The position numbers and the translations under genes were made by a program. The notes under the pieces are model-generated. The model had not been told where the DNA came from and made no database searches. It saw nothing but the letters and a program-made list of their open reading frames with translations. 6,345 nt of DNA. Origin: Bacteroidales bacterium (lineage in GTDB: Bacteria > Bacteroidota > Bacteroidia > Bacteroidales > P3). This document shows, one piece after another, positions 1 to 6,345 of the stretch. The first letter of the stretch is position 1. Each line of letters begins with the position of its first letter. The DNA lies in assembly GCA_900769785.1 (NCBI GenBank), contig CAAGHV010000212.1, positions 1 to 6,345 on the forward strand, written 5' to 3'.

Positions 1-433
1 TTCTCTTGAACTTGATTCGGCTAAACAAGAAGTATTCAACCACAAACTTCAAGCTAAATATCGCGTAATGGAAGAAAACGAATGCCGTTACGAAGAAATT
101 ATGTGCGACGATGCTGAATATATATTTGTAGCTTACGGTTCTTCTTCGCGTATCAGCATGAAAGCCGTTCAAATGGCACGCGAAAAAGGTATAAAAGCCG
201 GCTTGTTCCGTCCTATTACTTTGTATCCATTCCCCAAAAAAGCTTTGGCAGAACGTGCTAAACAAGTAAAAGGTATCCTTACTGTGGAAATGAGTGCAGG
301 TCAAATGGTAGAAGATGTACGTTTGGCAACAGAATGCAATGTAAAAGTTGAACACTTCGGACGCTTCGGTGGTATTATTCCTACTCCTACTGAAGTATTG
401 GAAGCATTAGAAAATCAAATTATTAAAGGATAA
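1..433 (+). CDS. vorB: 2-oxoacid:ferredoxin oxidoreductase alpha subunit (VorB/KorA-like), 3' part
   Basis: This is the C-terminal 143 codons of the alpha subunit of a 2-oxoacid:ferredoxin oxidoreductase, a cytoplasmic enzyme that makes acyl-CoA, CO2 and reduced ferredoxin from a 2-oxoacid and CoA. The frame is open from base 2 to the TAA at 431-433. The ATG at 68 is therefore internal, and the gene starts before the window; the family is usually about 350-380 residues. The visible part is the transketolase C-terminal-like domain: an EYIFVAYGSS strand-loop at about 116-145, a helix, then GLFRPITLYPFP at about 200-235 and an EMSAGQM segment at about 288-305, all typical of this subunit. Only 5 bases separate its stop from the next start, so it is cotranscribed with the beta and gamma genes. 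Family membership is firm. The substrate (branched-chain 2-oxoacid or 2-oxoglutarate) cannot be decided here. Confidence 0.9.
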   Translation, partial: SLELDSAKQEVFNHKLQAKYRVMEENECRYEEIMCDDAEYIFVAYGSSSRISMKAVQMAREKGIKAGLFRPITLYPFPKKALAERAKQVKGILTVEMSAGQMVEDVRLATECNVKVEHFGRFGGIIPTPTEVLEALENQIIKG

Positions 434-438
434 TAAGT

Positions 439-1260
439 ATGAACTCAGATATAGTAAAACCCGAAAATTTGGTTTATTCGAGAACCAAAGTATTGACTGA
501 TGCTACAATGCACTACTGCCCGGGATGTGGACATGGTACTACTCACCGTATTGTAGCCGAAGTAATAGAAGAACTAGGTATTCAAGATCAAACTGTAGGT
601 GTAGCACCTGTAGGATGCTCGGTATTGGCTTACAATTATTTTGACGTAGACTTCCAAGAAGCTGCTCACGGTCGTGCACCAGCCCTTGCTACAGCCGTTA
701 AACGTTTGAACCCAAACTTGTTCGTTTTCACTTATCAAGGTGATGGCGACTTGGCCGCTATAGGTACAGCCGAAACAATACATGCCGCCAACCGTGGTGA
801 AAACATCACTATGGTATTCGTAAACAACGGTATCTACGGTATGACCGGTGGTCAAATGGCTCCTACCACTCTTGTTGGTATGAAATCTGCTACTACTCCT
901 TACGGACGTAACGTAGAATTGAACGGTTATCCTTTGCGTCTTACCGAAATATTGGCTACGTTGCCAGGTACATATTTCGTAACTCGTCAAAGTGTTCATA
1001 CTCCTGCTGCTGTTCGTAAAGCTAAAAAAGCTATCAAGCAAGCATTCGAAAACCAAAAGTTGAAAAAAGGTCTTTCGTTTGTAGAAATAGTATCGAATTG
1101 TAACAGCGGTTGGAAAATGACTCCTGTTCAAGCAAACAAATGGATGGAAGAAAACATGTTCCCAAACTATCCTATCGGCGATATAAAAGTTGAAGGTAAA
1201 TTGGTAGAAGGTATCGGTCTTGACCGCCTTGTTGTAAGTAGTCCATTAACAGTAAAATAA
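439..1260 (+). CDS. vorA: 2-oxoacid:ferredoxin oxidoreductase, TPP-binding beta subunit (VorA/KorB-like)
   Basis: This is the complete 273-residue catalytic beta subunit, which binds thiamine pyrophosphate. Residues 27-33 read CPGCGHG, residues 77-81 HGRAP, and the TPP/Mg site is GDGD at 101-104 followed by NNGIYGMTGGQ at 129-139. The protein has exactly four cysteines, C27, C30, C60 (VGCS) and C221 (SNCNSGW). Their spacing matches the ligands of the proximal [4Fe-4S] cluster known in pyruvate:ferredoxin oxidoreductase-type enzymes, so the cluster is probably intact. The C-terminal 70 or so residues fit the PFO beta C-terminal extension. AAAGGA at 425-430 lies 8 bases before the ATG and may act as a weak ribosome site. 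It is the middle gene of the visible alpha-beta-gamma operon, with 20 bases to the gamma start. RefSeq-style names vary (VorA, KorB); the substrate is an inference from family only. Confidence 0.93.
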   Translation: MNSDIVKPENLVYSRTKVLTDATMHYCPGCGHGTTHRIVAEVIEELGIQDQTVGVAPVGCSVLAYNYFDVDFQEAAHGRAPALATAVKRLNPNLFVFTYQGDGDLAAIGTAETIHAANRGENITMVFVNNGIYGMTGGQMAPTTLVGMKSATTPYGRNVELNGYPLRLTEILATLPGTYFVTRQSVHTPAAVRKAKKAIKQAFENQKLKKGLSFVEIVSNCNSGWKMTPVQANKWMEENMFPNYPIGDIKVEGKLVEGIGLDRLVVSSPLTVK

Positions 1261-1280
1261 CCAATTAAAATAGAACGAAA

Positions 1281-1832
1281 ATGACAGAAGAAATCATCAT
1301 AGCAGGATTTGGTGGACAAGGTGTTCTATCGATGGGAAAAATCCTTGCCTATAGTGGCGTTATGCAAGACAATGAAGTAAGTTGGATGCCAAGCTACGGT
1401 CCCGAAATGCGTGGTGGTACAGCTAACGTGTCTGTTATCATCAGCGACGAACGTATCAGCTCGCCTATCATCAACCAATTTGATACAGCTATCATCCTTA
1501 ACCAACAATCGTTGGATAAATTTGAAAGCAGCGTAAAACCCGGTGGTGTATTGCTTTACGACCCTAATGGTATAACTCATGAACCTACTCGTAAAGATAT
1601 CAATATCTACAAAGTGGCAGCAGCCGAAAAAGCAGCTGAACTTGGAATGGCTAAGGTATTCAATATGATTATTCTTGGTGCTTTCCTACAAGTAAAACCT
1701 GTAGTAACTGAAGAATTTATTGAGAAAGGTTTACAAAAGTCTCTTCCTGAGCGTCACCACAAATTGATTCCTGAAAACTTGAAAGCTGTTCAAACAGGTA
1801 AGCAATTAGTAGAAGCTGTTCAAACATTGTAA
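1281..1832 (+). CDS. vorC: 2-oxoacid:ferredoxin oxidoreductase gamma subunit (VorC/KorC-like)
   Basis: This is the complete 183-residue gamma subunit, the usual size for a stand-alone gamma domain. It opens with a Rossmann-like strand and glycine loop, GFGGQG at residues 9-14, followed by LSMGKILAYSG. SYGPEMRGGTA at 38-48 is the most diagnostic block of the family. In related enzymes this domain contributes to the CoA-binding side of the alpha-beta-gamma assembly; that role is known from the family and not visible here. The start ATG at 1281 is 20 bases after the beta stop, with no clear Shine-Dalgarno sequence, as is common in Bacteroidetes. It is the last gene of the operon: the TAA at 1830-1832 is followed after 27 bases by a strong intrinsic terminator. 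No separate ferredoxin-like delta gene follows, so if one exists it must lie upstream of the window or elsewhere. Confidence 0.92.
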   Translation: MTEEIIIAGFGGQGVLSMGKILAYSGVMQDNEVSWMPSYGPEMRGGTANVSVIISDERISSPIINQFDTAIILNQQSLDKFESSVKPGGVLLYDPNGITHEPTRKDINIYKVAAAEKAAELGMAKVFNMIILGAFLQVKPVVTEEFIEKGLQKSLPERHHKLIPENLKAVQTGKQLVEAVQTL

Positions 1833-1859
1833 TTGATAGTTTCAAACAATACATAATTG

Positions 1860-1896
1860 AAAGTCGGATTCCTTGATTTGGAGTCCGACTTTTTTA
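1860..1896 (+). terminator. Intrinsic terminator of the 2-oxoacid oxidoreductase operon
   Basis: AAGTCGGATTCC (1861-1872) pairs with GGAGTCCGACTT (1880-1891) through 12 pairs, one of them a U-G wobble, around a 7-base loop. A1860-T1892 can add a 13th pair. The T run at 1890-1895 follows directly, so the structure is oriented to stop plus-strand transcription 27 bases after the gamma stop codon. Read on the minus strand, the same hairpin lacks a good T tract. Confidence 0.88.
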
Positions 1897-2015
1897 TATG
1901 GATAAGATGATATTTTTTTAATACTTATCACGATAGGTTTTGTTTTATAGGTAAATATATTCTAGCAATAGAATCTCGAATATTCGAATGATTTAAACCG
2001 TGTTTTATTTAGTTG
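1897..2015. other. Convergent intergenic spacer with weak dyads
   Basis: This AT-rich spacer lies between the two convergent units and shows no credible ORF or RNA gene. Three small symmetric elements can be seen: GATAAG (1901-1906) with CTTATC (1924-1929) across a 17-base gap; ATTCTA-gcaa-TAGAAT at 1959-1974, a 6-bp stem on a tetraloop; and the perfect 12-base palindrome TCGAATATTCGA at 1976-1987. None has a T tract on the minus strand, so no clean intrinsic terminator is visible for the ligase gene that ends at 2016. Confidence 0.5.
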
Positions 2016-3269
2016 TTAGTTCTCTGTTGAATTGTTATTAATTTGTACAAAATTGCTAAAGAACAACAGACAGAATATAAAATTGAAGAATAATATACCT
2101 GTTTGTGATTCGAATACGGCTTCGAATATAGCATTGAATGCTATCATAAATAGGAATAGAATGAACGAAAAATTTAATTGTTTATTCTTGATAAATAATA
2201 CTATAGGTACAATGAAGTATGATAGTAAAAATAATAATCCTAATATCCCAATACTTATGGTAGTATCTATAAACTGGTTGTGAGAATTGAGGTCGCCACA
2301 AGGGAGGTTATGCTCTTGATAATATGCTACGAGTGCATCGTTGCGGTCACCAATACCTACACCAATTGTCCAATTTTCCATTGCTACATTACTACCTGCT
2401 CGCAAAAGTGTTATACGTATATCTTCCTTGTTAGATGATGATAGTGTTTGCTGTGTTTGTACTATACGATTCCATCCGCTAGGAAATATCAAGAAGAATA
2501 TTACTATTAAGACTATCAAGCTACAGCCGGCTATTGTAGCGGTACAACGTTGTTTTTTTATAAAGAACAACCATGCAAATAGAAATACGTACAAAAGTAT
2601 CATACATAATATTCCCGCACGCGATTCAACTAATACTACAAATAGAGTAGAGGATATGATGGTAGTAGTGAGAAATGTTGTATTTATGACAGATTTTCTT
2701 ACATTTTCAAATACTTCGGTAAAGCAGTATGTAATTCCAAAGCAACAATACATTGCTATATAAGTGTGGTGTATGGGATGGATTTTTGTTATTTCCCAAC
2801 CGAGTAACCTATTGATTGGTGCCTCTAGTACAATATAATCATACAGTCCCCAGCATAAGTTGATAACTATAAATGATAGTAATCCAACCATAAAGCTATA
2901 AAAGATAGATTTGGTGTGTTTCGGGGAAAGGTAGTTGAGGTCAGATAGAAGGAAAAATATAGGGAAGATGATAAATGAAAGTTTTTTTTCCATATTTAGC
3001 CATCCTTCAGCGATATTTGATGTATATAGCATACTTATGGCGTATATAACGTATGTAGCCATAAATAGGACAAAAAACTTCTGTTTTTTTGTTATAGATA
3101 TACGTATCTTTCTTTCTGCAAATATACGTATAGGTATTATCATTACCAATAAGGCTGTAATTTTTACAGCTATTTGCCAACTGATTGGTATTGCAAATGC
3201 CAATACCATCAATAGTATATATTCTATTGCTTGTAGGGCGTTTAGATTTTTGAAATAGGTTTGTATCAT
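2016..3269 (-). CDS. O-antigen ligase / Wzy-type polymerase family membrane protein
   Basis: This is a polytopic inner-membrane protein of the O-antigen ligase (Wzy_C) superfamily, whose members join or polymerise lipid-linked surface glycans on the periplasmic side. From the ATG at 3269 it has 417 residues; a TTG at 3287 would give 423. I prefer the ATG because the TTG sits in the T tract of the upstream terminator. In the 423 numbering, about ten to twelve hydrophobic segments are visible. The family landmarks are HPIHHTY at 170-176, SRAG at 222-225 after a membrane segment, a hydrophilic loop at about 270-337 containing GVGIG at 309-313, and SHNQFI at 335-340 followed by SIGILGLL. The loop histidine (H336) and the arginine (R223) resemble residues important in WaaL ligases. 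No glycan gene is adjacent, so WaaL ligase, Wzy polymerase and protein O-glycosyltransferase remain possible. It lies 79 bases after atpG on the same strand, beyond a terminator. Confidence 0.82.
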   Translation of the reverse strand: MIQTYFKNLNALQAIEYILLMVLAFAIPISWQIAVKITALLVMIIPIRIFAERKIRISITKKQKFFVLFMATYVIYAISMLYTSNIAEGWLNMEKKLSFIIFPIFFLLSDLNYLSPKHTKSIFYSFMVGLLSFIVINLCWGLYDYIVLEAPINRLLGWEITKIHPIHHTYIAMYCCFGITYCFTEVFENVRKSVINTTFLTTTIISSTLFVVLVESRAGILCMILLYVFLFAWLFFIKKQRCTATIAGCSLIVLIVIFFLIFPSGWNRIVQTQQTLSSSNKEDIRITLLRAGSNVAMENWTIGVGIGDRNDALVAYYQEHNLPCGDLNSHNQFIDTTISIGILGLLFLLSYFIVPIVLFIKNKQLNFSFILFLFMIAFNAIFEAVFESQTGILFFNFIFCLLFFSNFVQINNNSTEN

Positions 3270-3285
3270 TTCATTTTTATTTGAC

Positions 3286-3320
3286 AAAAAATAGCCGAAA
3301 TTACTAGCAATTTCGGCTAT
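3286..3320 (-). terminator. Intrinsic terminator of the ATP synthase operon
   Basis: ATAGCCGAAATT (3291-3302) and AATTTCGGCTAT (3309-3320) form a perfect 12-bp stem with a 6-base loop. On the minus strand the stem ends in a run of six T (complement of 3291-3286), so it stops transcription coming from atpG, whose stop codon is 28 bases away. There is no T tract in the plus direction. A second short dyad, AGTATA-gt-TATACT at 3321-3334, sits immediately before it in minus-strand order. Confidence 0.88.
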
Positions 3321-3348
3321 AGTATAGTTATACTAAAGCAAAAAAACA

Positions 3349-4224
3349 TTATCCGTTCAATGCCTCGGCACCACTTACTATCTCGATAATTTCGTTTGTG
3401 ATAGATGTTTGACGTGCTTTGTTATAAGTTAGTTTCAGTTCTTTAAGTAGTTCAGTAGCATTGTCGGTAGCTTTTTGCATAGCTGTCATACGGGCACCAT
3501 GTTCCGATGCCAACGAATCCAATAGTACTCTGTAGAACTGTGAACGTAACGAAAGTGGTATCATCTCGCGAAGTATGCTCTTTTTGTCAGGTTCGAATAT
3601 ATAGTCACTTTGTATGTTGGTTTGTGTTTTTCCTTCGACATTTGTGGCAATGGGTAGAAACTGCTCTGTTGATACAATTTGTGTCAACGAATTTTTGAAA
3701 CGATTGTATATCAATTCTACTCTATCGTATTCTTTTTCACAGAACCGTTTCATTATCATTTCTGCTATTTCCGATATACTGTCGAAAGAGGGTTTGTCCA
3801 ATATCTCTATGAACGATTCAGAAACATAAGGTGTCCTTTTGGAGAAAAATTCAGTAGTGCGTTTGCCAATAGTAATCATATTTAGAGTAATGTTTTTATC
3901 TGTTTCCAAGTAATATTCTATCCTTCGGTTGGCTTCTTTTATTACATTGGAGTTGAATGCACCACACAATCCTTTGTTAGATGCTATTACCACTAATAGT
4001 ACTTTTTCGGCTTTTCGTACTTGATGGTAAGGAGTATCTAATCCGTCAGCTACATCAATATTGTTTATTATTTCGCTAAGTTTTTCGGAGTAGGGACGCA
4101 TGGTAAGTATAGCATTTTGAGCTCTACGAAATTTAGCCGCAGATACCATCTTCATAGCCGAAGTTATTTTCTGGTTAGAACTTATTGATGCTATACGTGT
4201 TCTTACTTCCTTTAGATTTCCCAT
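3349..4224 (-). CDS. atpG: F1Fo ATP synthase gamma subunit
   Basis: AtpG is the central rotor shaft of F1, turning inside the alpha3-beta3 head and coupling it to the Fo ring at the cytoplasmic membrane face. The protein has 291 residues, close to the usual length. The N-terminal helix starts MGNLKEVRTRI and contains QKITSAMKMVSAAKFRRAQ at 18-36. The Rossmann-like middle domain carries SNKGLCGAFN at 82-91. The long C-terminal helix runs from about 222 to the end and finishes in ITNEIIEIVSGAEA at 275-288, the family signature. The ATG at 4224 gives the correct family N-terminus; no Shine-Dalgarno sequence is evident. It lies 36 bases after atpA and is the last gene of the operon, followed by a strong terminator. 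atpD does not follow, unlike the proteobacterial atpAGDC order. Confidence 0.96.
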   Translation of the reverse strand: MGNLKEVRTRIASISSNQKITSAMKMVSAAKFRRAQNAILTMRPYSEKLSEIINNIDVADGLDTPYHQVRKAEKVLLVVIASNKGLCGAFNSNVIKEANRRIEYYLETDKNITLNMITIGKRTTEFFSKRTPYVSESFIEILDKPSFDSISEIAEMIMKRFCEKEYDRVELIYNRFKNSLTQIVSTEQFLPIATNVEGKTQTNIQSDYIFEPDKKSILREMIPLSLRSQFYRVLLDSLASEHGARMTAMQKATDNATELLKELKLTYNKARQTSITNEIIEIVSGAEALNG

Positions 4225-4260
4225 TGTTCTTAATAGTATTGGTTAGGAATGATAACGTCT

Positions 4261-5844
4261 TTATTTGTTATTGTATTTTTGTGCAAGATCTGTTGCAACA
4301 GTTTTCAGTACATTCAAATCTTCGTCCAATAACTTGCCGTTTTTTAGATTTTCAAGTACATTGGGATGGTTTTCACGTAAGAAAAATATGTATTCAACTT
4401 CAAAATTGCCAATCTTATTTATTGGTACATTCATTAGCAAACCATTTGTGCCACAATATATAATTGCTATTTGTTCTTCTACTTTCATAGGAGTATATTG
4501 TGGTTGTTTTAGTATTTCTACGTTTCTTGCACCTTTGTCGAGCACCGCTTTCGTAGCTGCATCAAGGTCAGAACCAAATTTGGAGAATGCTTCTAATTCG
4601 CGATACTGAGCTTGATCTAGTTTTAGTGTTCCAGCTATTTTTTTCATTGATTTTATCTGAGCTTTACCACCTACGCGTGATACTGATATACCTACATTGA
4701 TAGCAGGACGTACACCGGAGTTGAATAAATTGGTTTCCAAGAATATTTGTCCATCTGTAATAGATATAACGTTAGTTGGTATGTATGCCGAAACGTCTCC
4801 AGCTTGTGTTTCTATGATAGGCAAGGCTGTGAGAGAGCCTCCACCCCGAACTTTGCCTTTCAATGTTTCAGGCAAGTCATTCATATTAGCAGCAATGGAA
4901 TCTGATTTGATGATTTTTGCAGCACGTTCTAAAAGGCGAGAGTGTAGGTAGAATACATCGCCAGGATATGCTTCACGTCCCGGTGGGCGACGAAGTAATA
5001 GTGACACTTCGCGGTATGCAACTGCTTGCTTGCTCAAATCATCGTATATAACCAAGGCATGACGTCCTGTATCACGGAAGTATTCGCCTATGGCAGCACC
5101 TGTAAAAGGTGCATAGAATTGCATAGCAGCAGGGTCTGATGCTGTAGCAACTACCACTATGGTGTATGCCATAGCACCTTTTTCTTCCAAAGTTTTTACC
5201 AAGTTGGCTACTGTAGAACCTTTTTGTCCACATGCTACATATATACAATATACAGGGTTCCCTGCATCGTAAAAACTTTTCTGATTGATGATGGTATCTA
5301 TTGCAATAGCAGTTTTTCCAGTTTGGCGGTCACCTATTATAAGCTCACGTTGACCTCTTCCAATAGGAATCATGGAGTCGATAGCTTTAATACCTGTTTG
5401 TAGTGGTTCTTCAACCGGTTGGCGGTAGATGACTCCGGGAGCCTTGCGTTCCAATGGCATTTCAAACATTTCACCTTCTATAGGACCTTTGCCATCAACG
5501 GGTTCTCCGATAGTGTTGATTACACGGCCTACCATTGATTCGCATACTTTTACTGAAGCAATGCGTTTGGTACGTTTTACTAAATCACCTTCATTGATAG
5601 AGTTAGATTCTCCCAACATAACAACACCTACGTTATCCTCTTCTAAGTTCTGAACAATTCCTTGTTCGCCGGTTTCGAATTCAACTAGTTCGCCCGATTG
5701 CGCATTGTTCAAACCATATATACGAGCAATACCATCTCCTACTGTAAGCACAGTGCCTACCTCTTCCAACTCTATGTTGAGATCAACTTCAGCTAATTGT
5801 TTCTTTAGTATCGCCGATACTTCTGCGGGTTTTATTTCTGCCAT
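4261..5844 (-). CDS. atpA: F1Fo ATP synthase alpha subunit
   Basis: AtpA is the non-catalytic nucleotide-binding subunit of the F1 hexamer. At 527 residues it is slightly longer than the E. coli protein. In order, it shows the N-terminal delta-contacting helix and beta-barrel (1-100, with VGDGIARIYGL at 35-45), the Walker A loop GDRQTGKT at 171-178, the Walker B strand ALVIYDD at 263-269, and PAINVGISVSRVGG at 380-393, which is the alpha/beta signature including the arginine R390 that reaches into the neighbouring catalytic site. The segment between ERAAK and GSLTALP (about 311-335) is about 7 residues longer than I recall for E. coli, consistent with Bacteroidetes alphas. The ATG at 5844 gives the expected start MAEIKPAEVS. 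It is 25 bases downstream of atpH and 36 bases upstream of atpG, clearly cotranscribed. All key residues appear intact. Confidence 0.98.
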   Translation of the reverse strand: MAEIKPAEVSAILKKQLAEVDLNIELEEVGTVLTVGDGIARIYGLNNAQSGELVEFETGEQGIVQNLEEDNVGVVMLGESNSINEGDLVKRTKRIASVKVCESMVGRVINTIGEPVDGKGPIEGEMFEMPLERKAPGVIYRQPVEEPLQTGIKAIDSMIPIGRGQRELIIGDRQTGKTAIAIDTIINQKSFYDAGNPVYCIYVACGQKGSTVANLVKTLEEKGAMAYTIVVVATASDPAAMQFYAPFTGAAIGEYFRDTGRHALVIYDDLSKQAVAYREVSLLLRRPPGREAYPGDVFYLHSRLLERAAKIIKSDSIAANMNDLPETLKGKVRGGGSLTALPIIETQAGDVSAYIPTNVISITDGQIFLETNLFNSGVRPAINVGISVSRVGGKAQIKSMKKIAGTLKLDQAQYRELEAFSKFGSDLDAATKAVLDKGARNVEILKQPQYTPMKVEEQIAIIYCGTNGLLMNVPINKIGNFEVEYIFFLRENHPNVLENLKNGKLLDEDLNVLKTVATDLAQKYNNK

Positions 5845-5869
5845 TGTATTTAGGTTTTAGATTGTCTTA

Positions 5870-6345
5870 CTATATTCCTTTTTCGTAAATGTTTTTACTA
5901 AATTCGTTGCGTAGCTTTGCTAATTTTCTGCGTAAGCGTGCATCGTATAGATTGTTGTCGAACGACATGCAAAAACCTCCCAACATTCTGTTGTCGGTAA
6001 TTGCATTGAGTTCAACGGTTTGGTTGGTATATTCTCCAATTATTCTAGAGATAAGTATTTTGGTTTCCTCATCAACATCTATTGCCGTTCTCAATTCCGA
6101 AAGGACTATGTTTTTGGCTTTACGATAGATGTTCATATACGAAGTTGCAATACCTTTTAGGTTTATTGCTCTTCGTTTGCGTATCACAAAATTGATGAAA
6201 GTAAGTGTCAATTTGTCAACCTTATTTGTAAACAACTCTGTGGCTATACCAATTTTTTTCGATTCCTTTATTGTTGGGTTGGCAAAAATCACTGTTAGAA
6301 TATGATTTTCAGTACATGTTTTGTGTACAAGCTTCATATCTTCAA
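5870..6345 (-). CDS. atpH: F1Fo ATP synthase delta subunit, 5' end beyond the window
   Basis: AtpH (OSCP/delta family) is the peripheral stator subunit that ties the alpha3-beta3 head to the b-subunit stalk. The visible frame has 157 codons and ends in a TAG at 5870-5872. It stays open to the right edge, with E and D codons preceding the ATG at 6335-6337. That methionine is therefore probably internal: family members are about 175-185 residues and begin with a helix containing an RYAKAL-like motif, which is missing here and should lie just outside. Identity rests on the C-terminal domain, RMLGGFCMSFDNNLYDARLRRKLAKL, written in part: the GGF and D-N-L-Y-D-A spacing before a basic final helix is typical of delta. 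Location directly upstream of atpA supports it. The middle is divergent, as usual for this subunit. The operon promoter must lie further to the right. Confidence 0.9.
   Translation of the reverse strand, partial: EDMKLVHKTCTENHILTVIFANPTIKESKKIGIATELFTNKVDKLTLTFINFVIRKRRAINLKGIATSYMNIYRKAKNIVLSELRTAIDVDEETKILISRIIGEYTNQTVELNAITDNRMLGGFCMSFDNNLYDARLRRKLAKLRNEFSKNIYEKGI

Noticed and set aside
68..433. A complete 121-residue protein starting at the ATG at 68
   Set aside because: The frame is open back to the window edge, and the upstream codons (for example the stretch ending KLQAKYRV) continue naturally into the alpha subunit. This is a truncated larger gene.
574..1131. A 185-codon open frame on the minus strand opposite the beta subunit gene
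   Set aside because: It lies wholly within the well-supported beta gene. Its translation has a low-complexity, serine/threonine-rich composition and no recognisable motif, so it is a shadow frame.
2341..2763. A 140-codon plus-strand open frame inside the ligase gene
   Set aside because: It is antisense to a gene with clear membrane topology and family motifs. The translation shows no domain, and no start signal is evident.
3270..3348. A Bacteroidetes promoter (-33 TTTG / -7 TAnnTTTG) for the ligase gene
   Set aside because: A TATTTTTTG string is one base off the -7 consensus spacing and coincides with the terminator T tract. TACTATAG further upstream matches only in part and has poor spacing to a TTTG. 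Neither is convincing.
4185..5653. Several plus-strand open frames of 74-114 codons opposite atpA
   Set aside because: They are shadows of the strongly conserved atpA coding sequence and have no independent support.
5870..6337. A complete 155-residue AtpH starting at the ATG at 6337
   Set aside because: The frame stays open to the right edge and the conserved N-terminal helix of delta subunits is missing, so this methionine is most likely internal.
1..6345. Mobile elements, CRISPR arrays, tRNA/rRNA genes, toxin-antitoxin or defence genes
   Set aside because: Both strands were read for transposase motifs, terminal inverted repeats, spaced direct repeats and tRNA-like ends, and none was seen. 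The coding density is explained by housekeeping genes and one membrane glycan enzyme.

Overview
The window is an AT-rich piece of a Bacteroidetes chromosome, most likely from the order Bacteroidales. Three things suggest this. The genes start without strong Shine-Dalgarno sequences. A ferredoxin-dependent 2-oxoacid oxidoreductase of the split VorB/VorA/VorC (KorABC) type is present. The F1Fo ATP synthase cluster ends with atpH-atpA-atpG and a terminator rather than continuing into atpD-atpC. The AtpA also looks Bacteroidetes-like, being 527 residues long with an extra stretch just before its GGGSLTALP motif. I cannot fix the genus from the sequence alone.

Layout, left to right. (1) Positions 1-1832, plus strand: the 3' part of an oxidoreductase operon, with the C-terminal third of the alpha subunit, the complete TPP-binding beta subunit and the complete gamma subunit. 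A strong intrinsic terminator follows at 1860-1896. (2) Positions 1833-2015: a short convergent intergenic region with a few weak dyads. (3) Positions 2016-3269 (or 3287), minus strand: a polytopic membrane protein of the O-antigen ligase / Wzy superfamily, with no sugar-pathway neighbour in view. (4) Positions 3286-3320: a perfect 12-bp hairpin with a T tract reading on the minus strand, which ends the ATP synthase operon. (5) Positions 3349-6345, minus strand: atpG, atpA and a 5'-truncated atpH, in transcription order atpH-atpA-atpG.

How the genes work together. The oxidoreductase couples oxidative decarboxylation of a 2-oxoacid (or, in reverse, reductive carboxylation of an acyl-CoA) to ferredoxin. 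The atp genes encode the stator subunit delta, the nucleotide-binding subunit alpha and the rotor shaft gamma of F1. Both are housekeeping energy systems of an anaerobe. The ligase-like protein probably acts in cell-surface polysaccharide assembly and has no visible functional link to either flank.

I found no mobile element, CRISPR array, tRNA, rRNA or clear riboswitch, and no evidence of a novel system. The most useful points are the start-codon correction for the ligase gene, where the upstream TTG lies inside the preceding terminator's T tract, and the isolated position of that gene.
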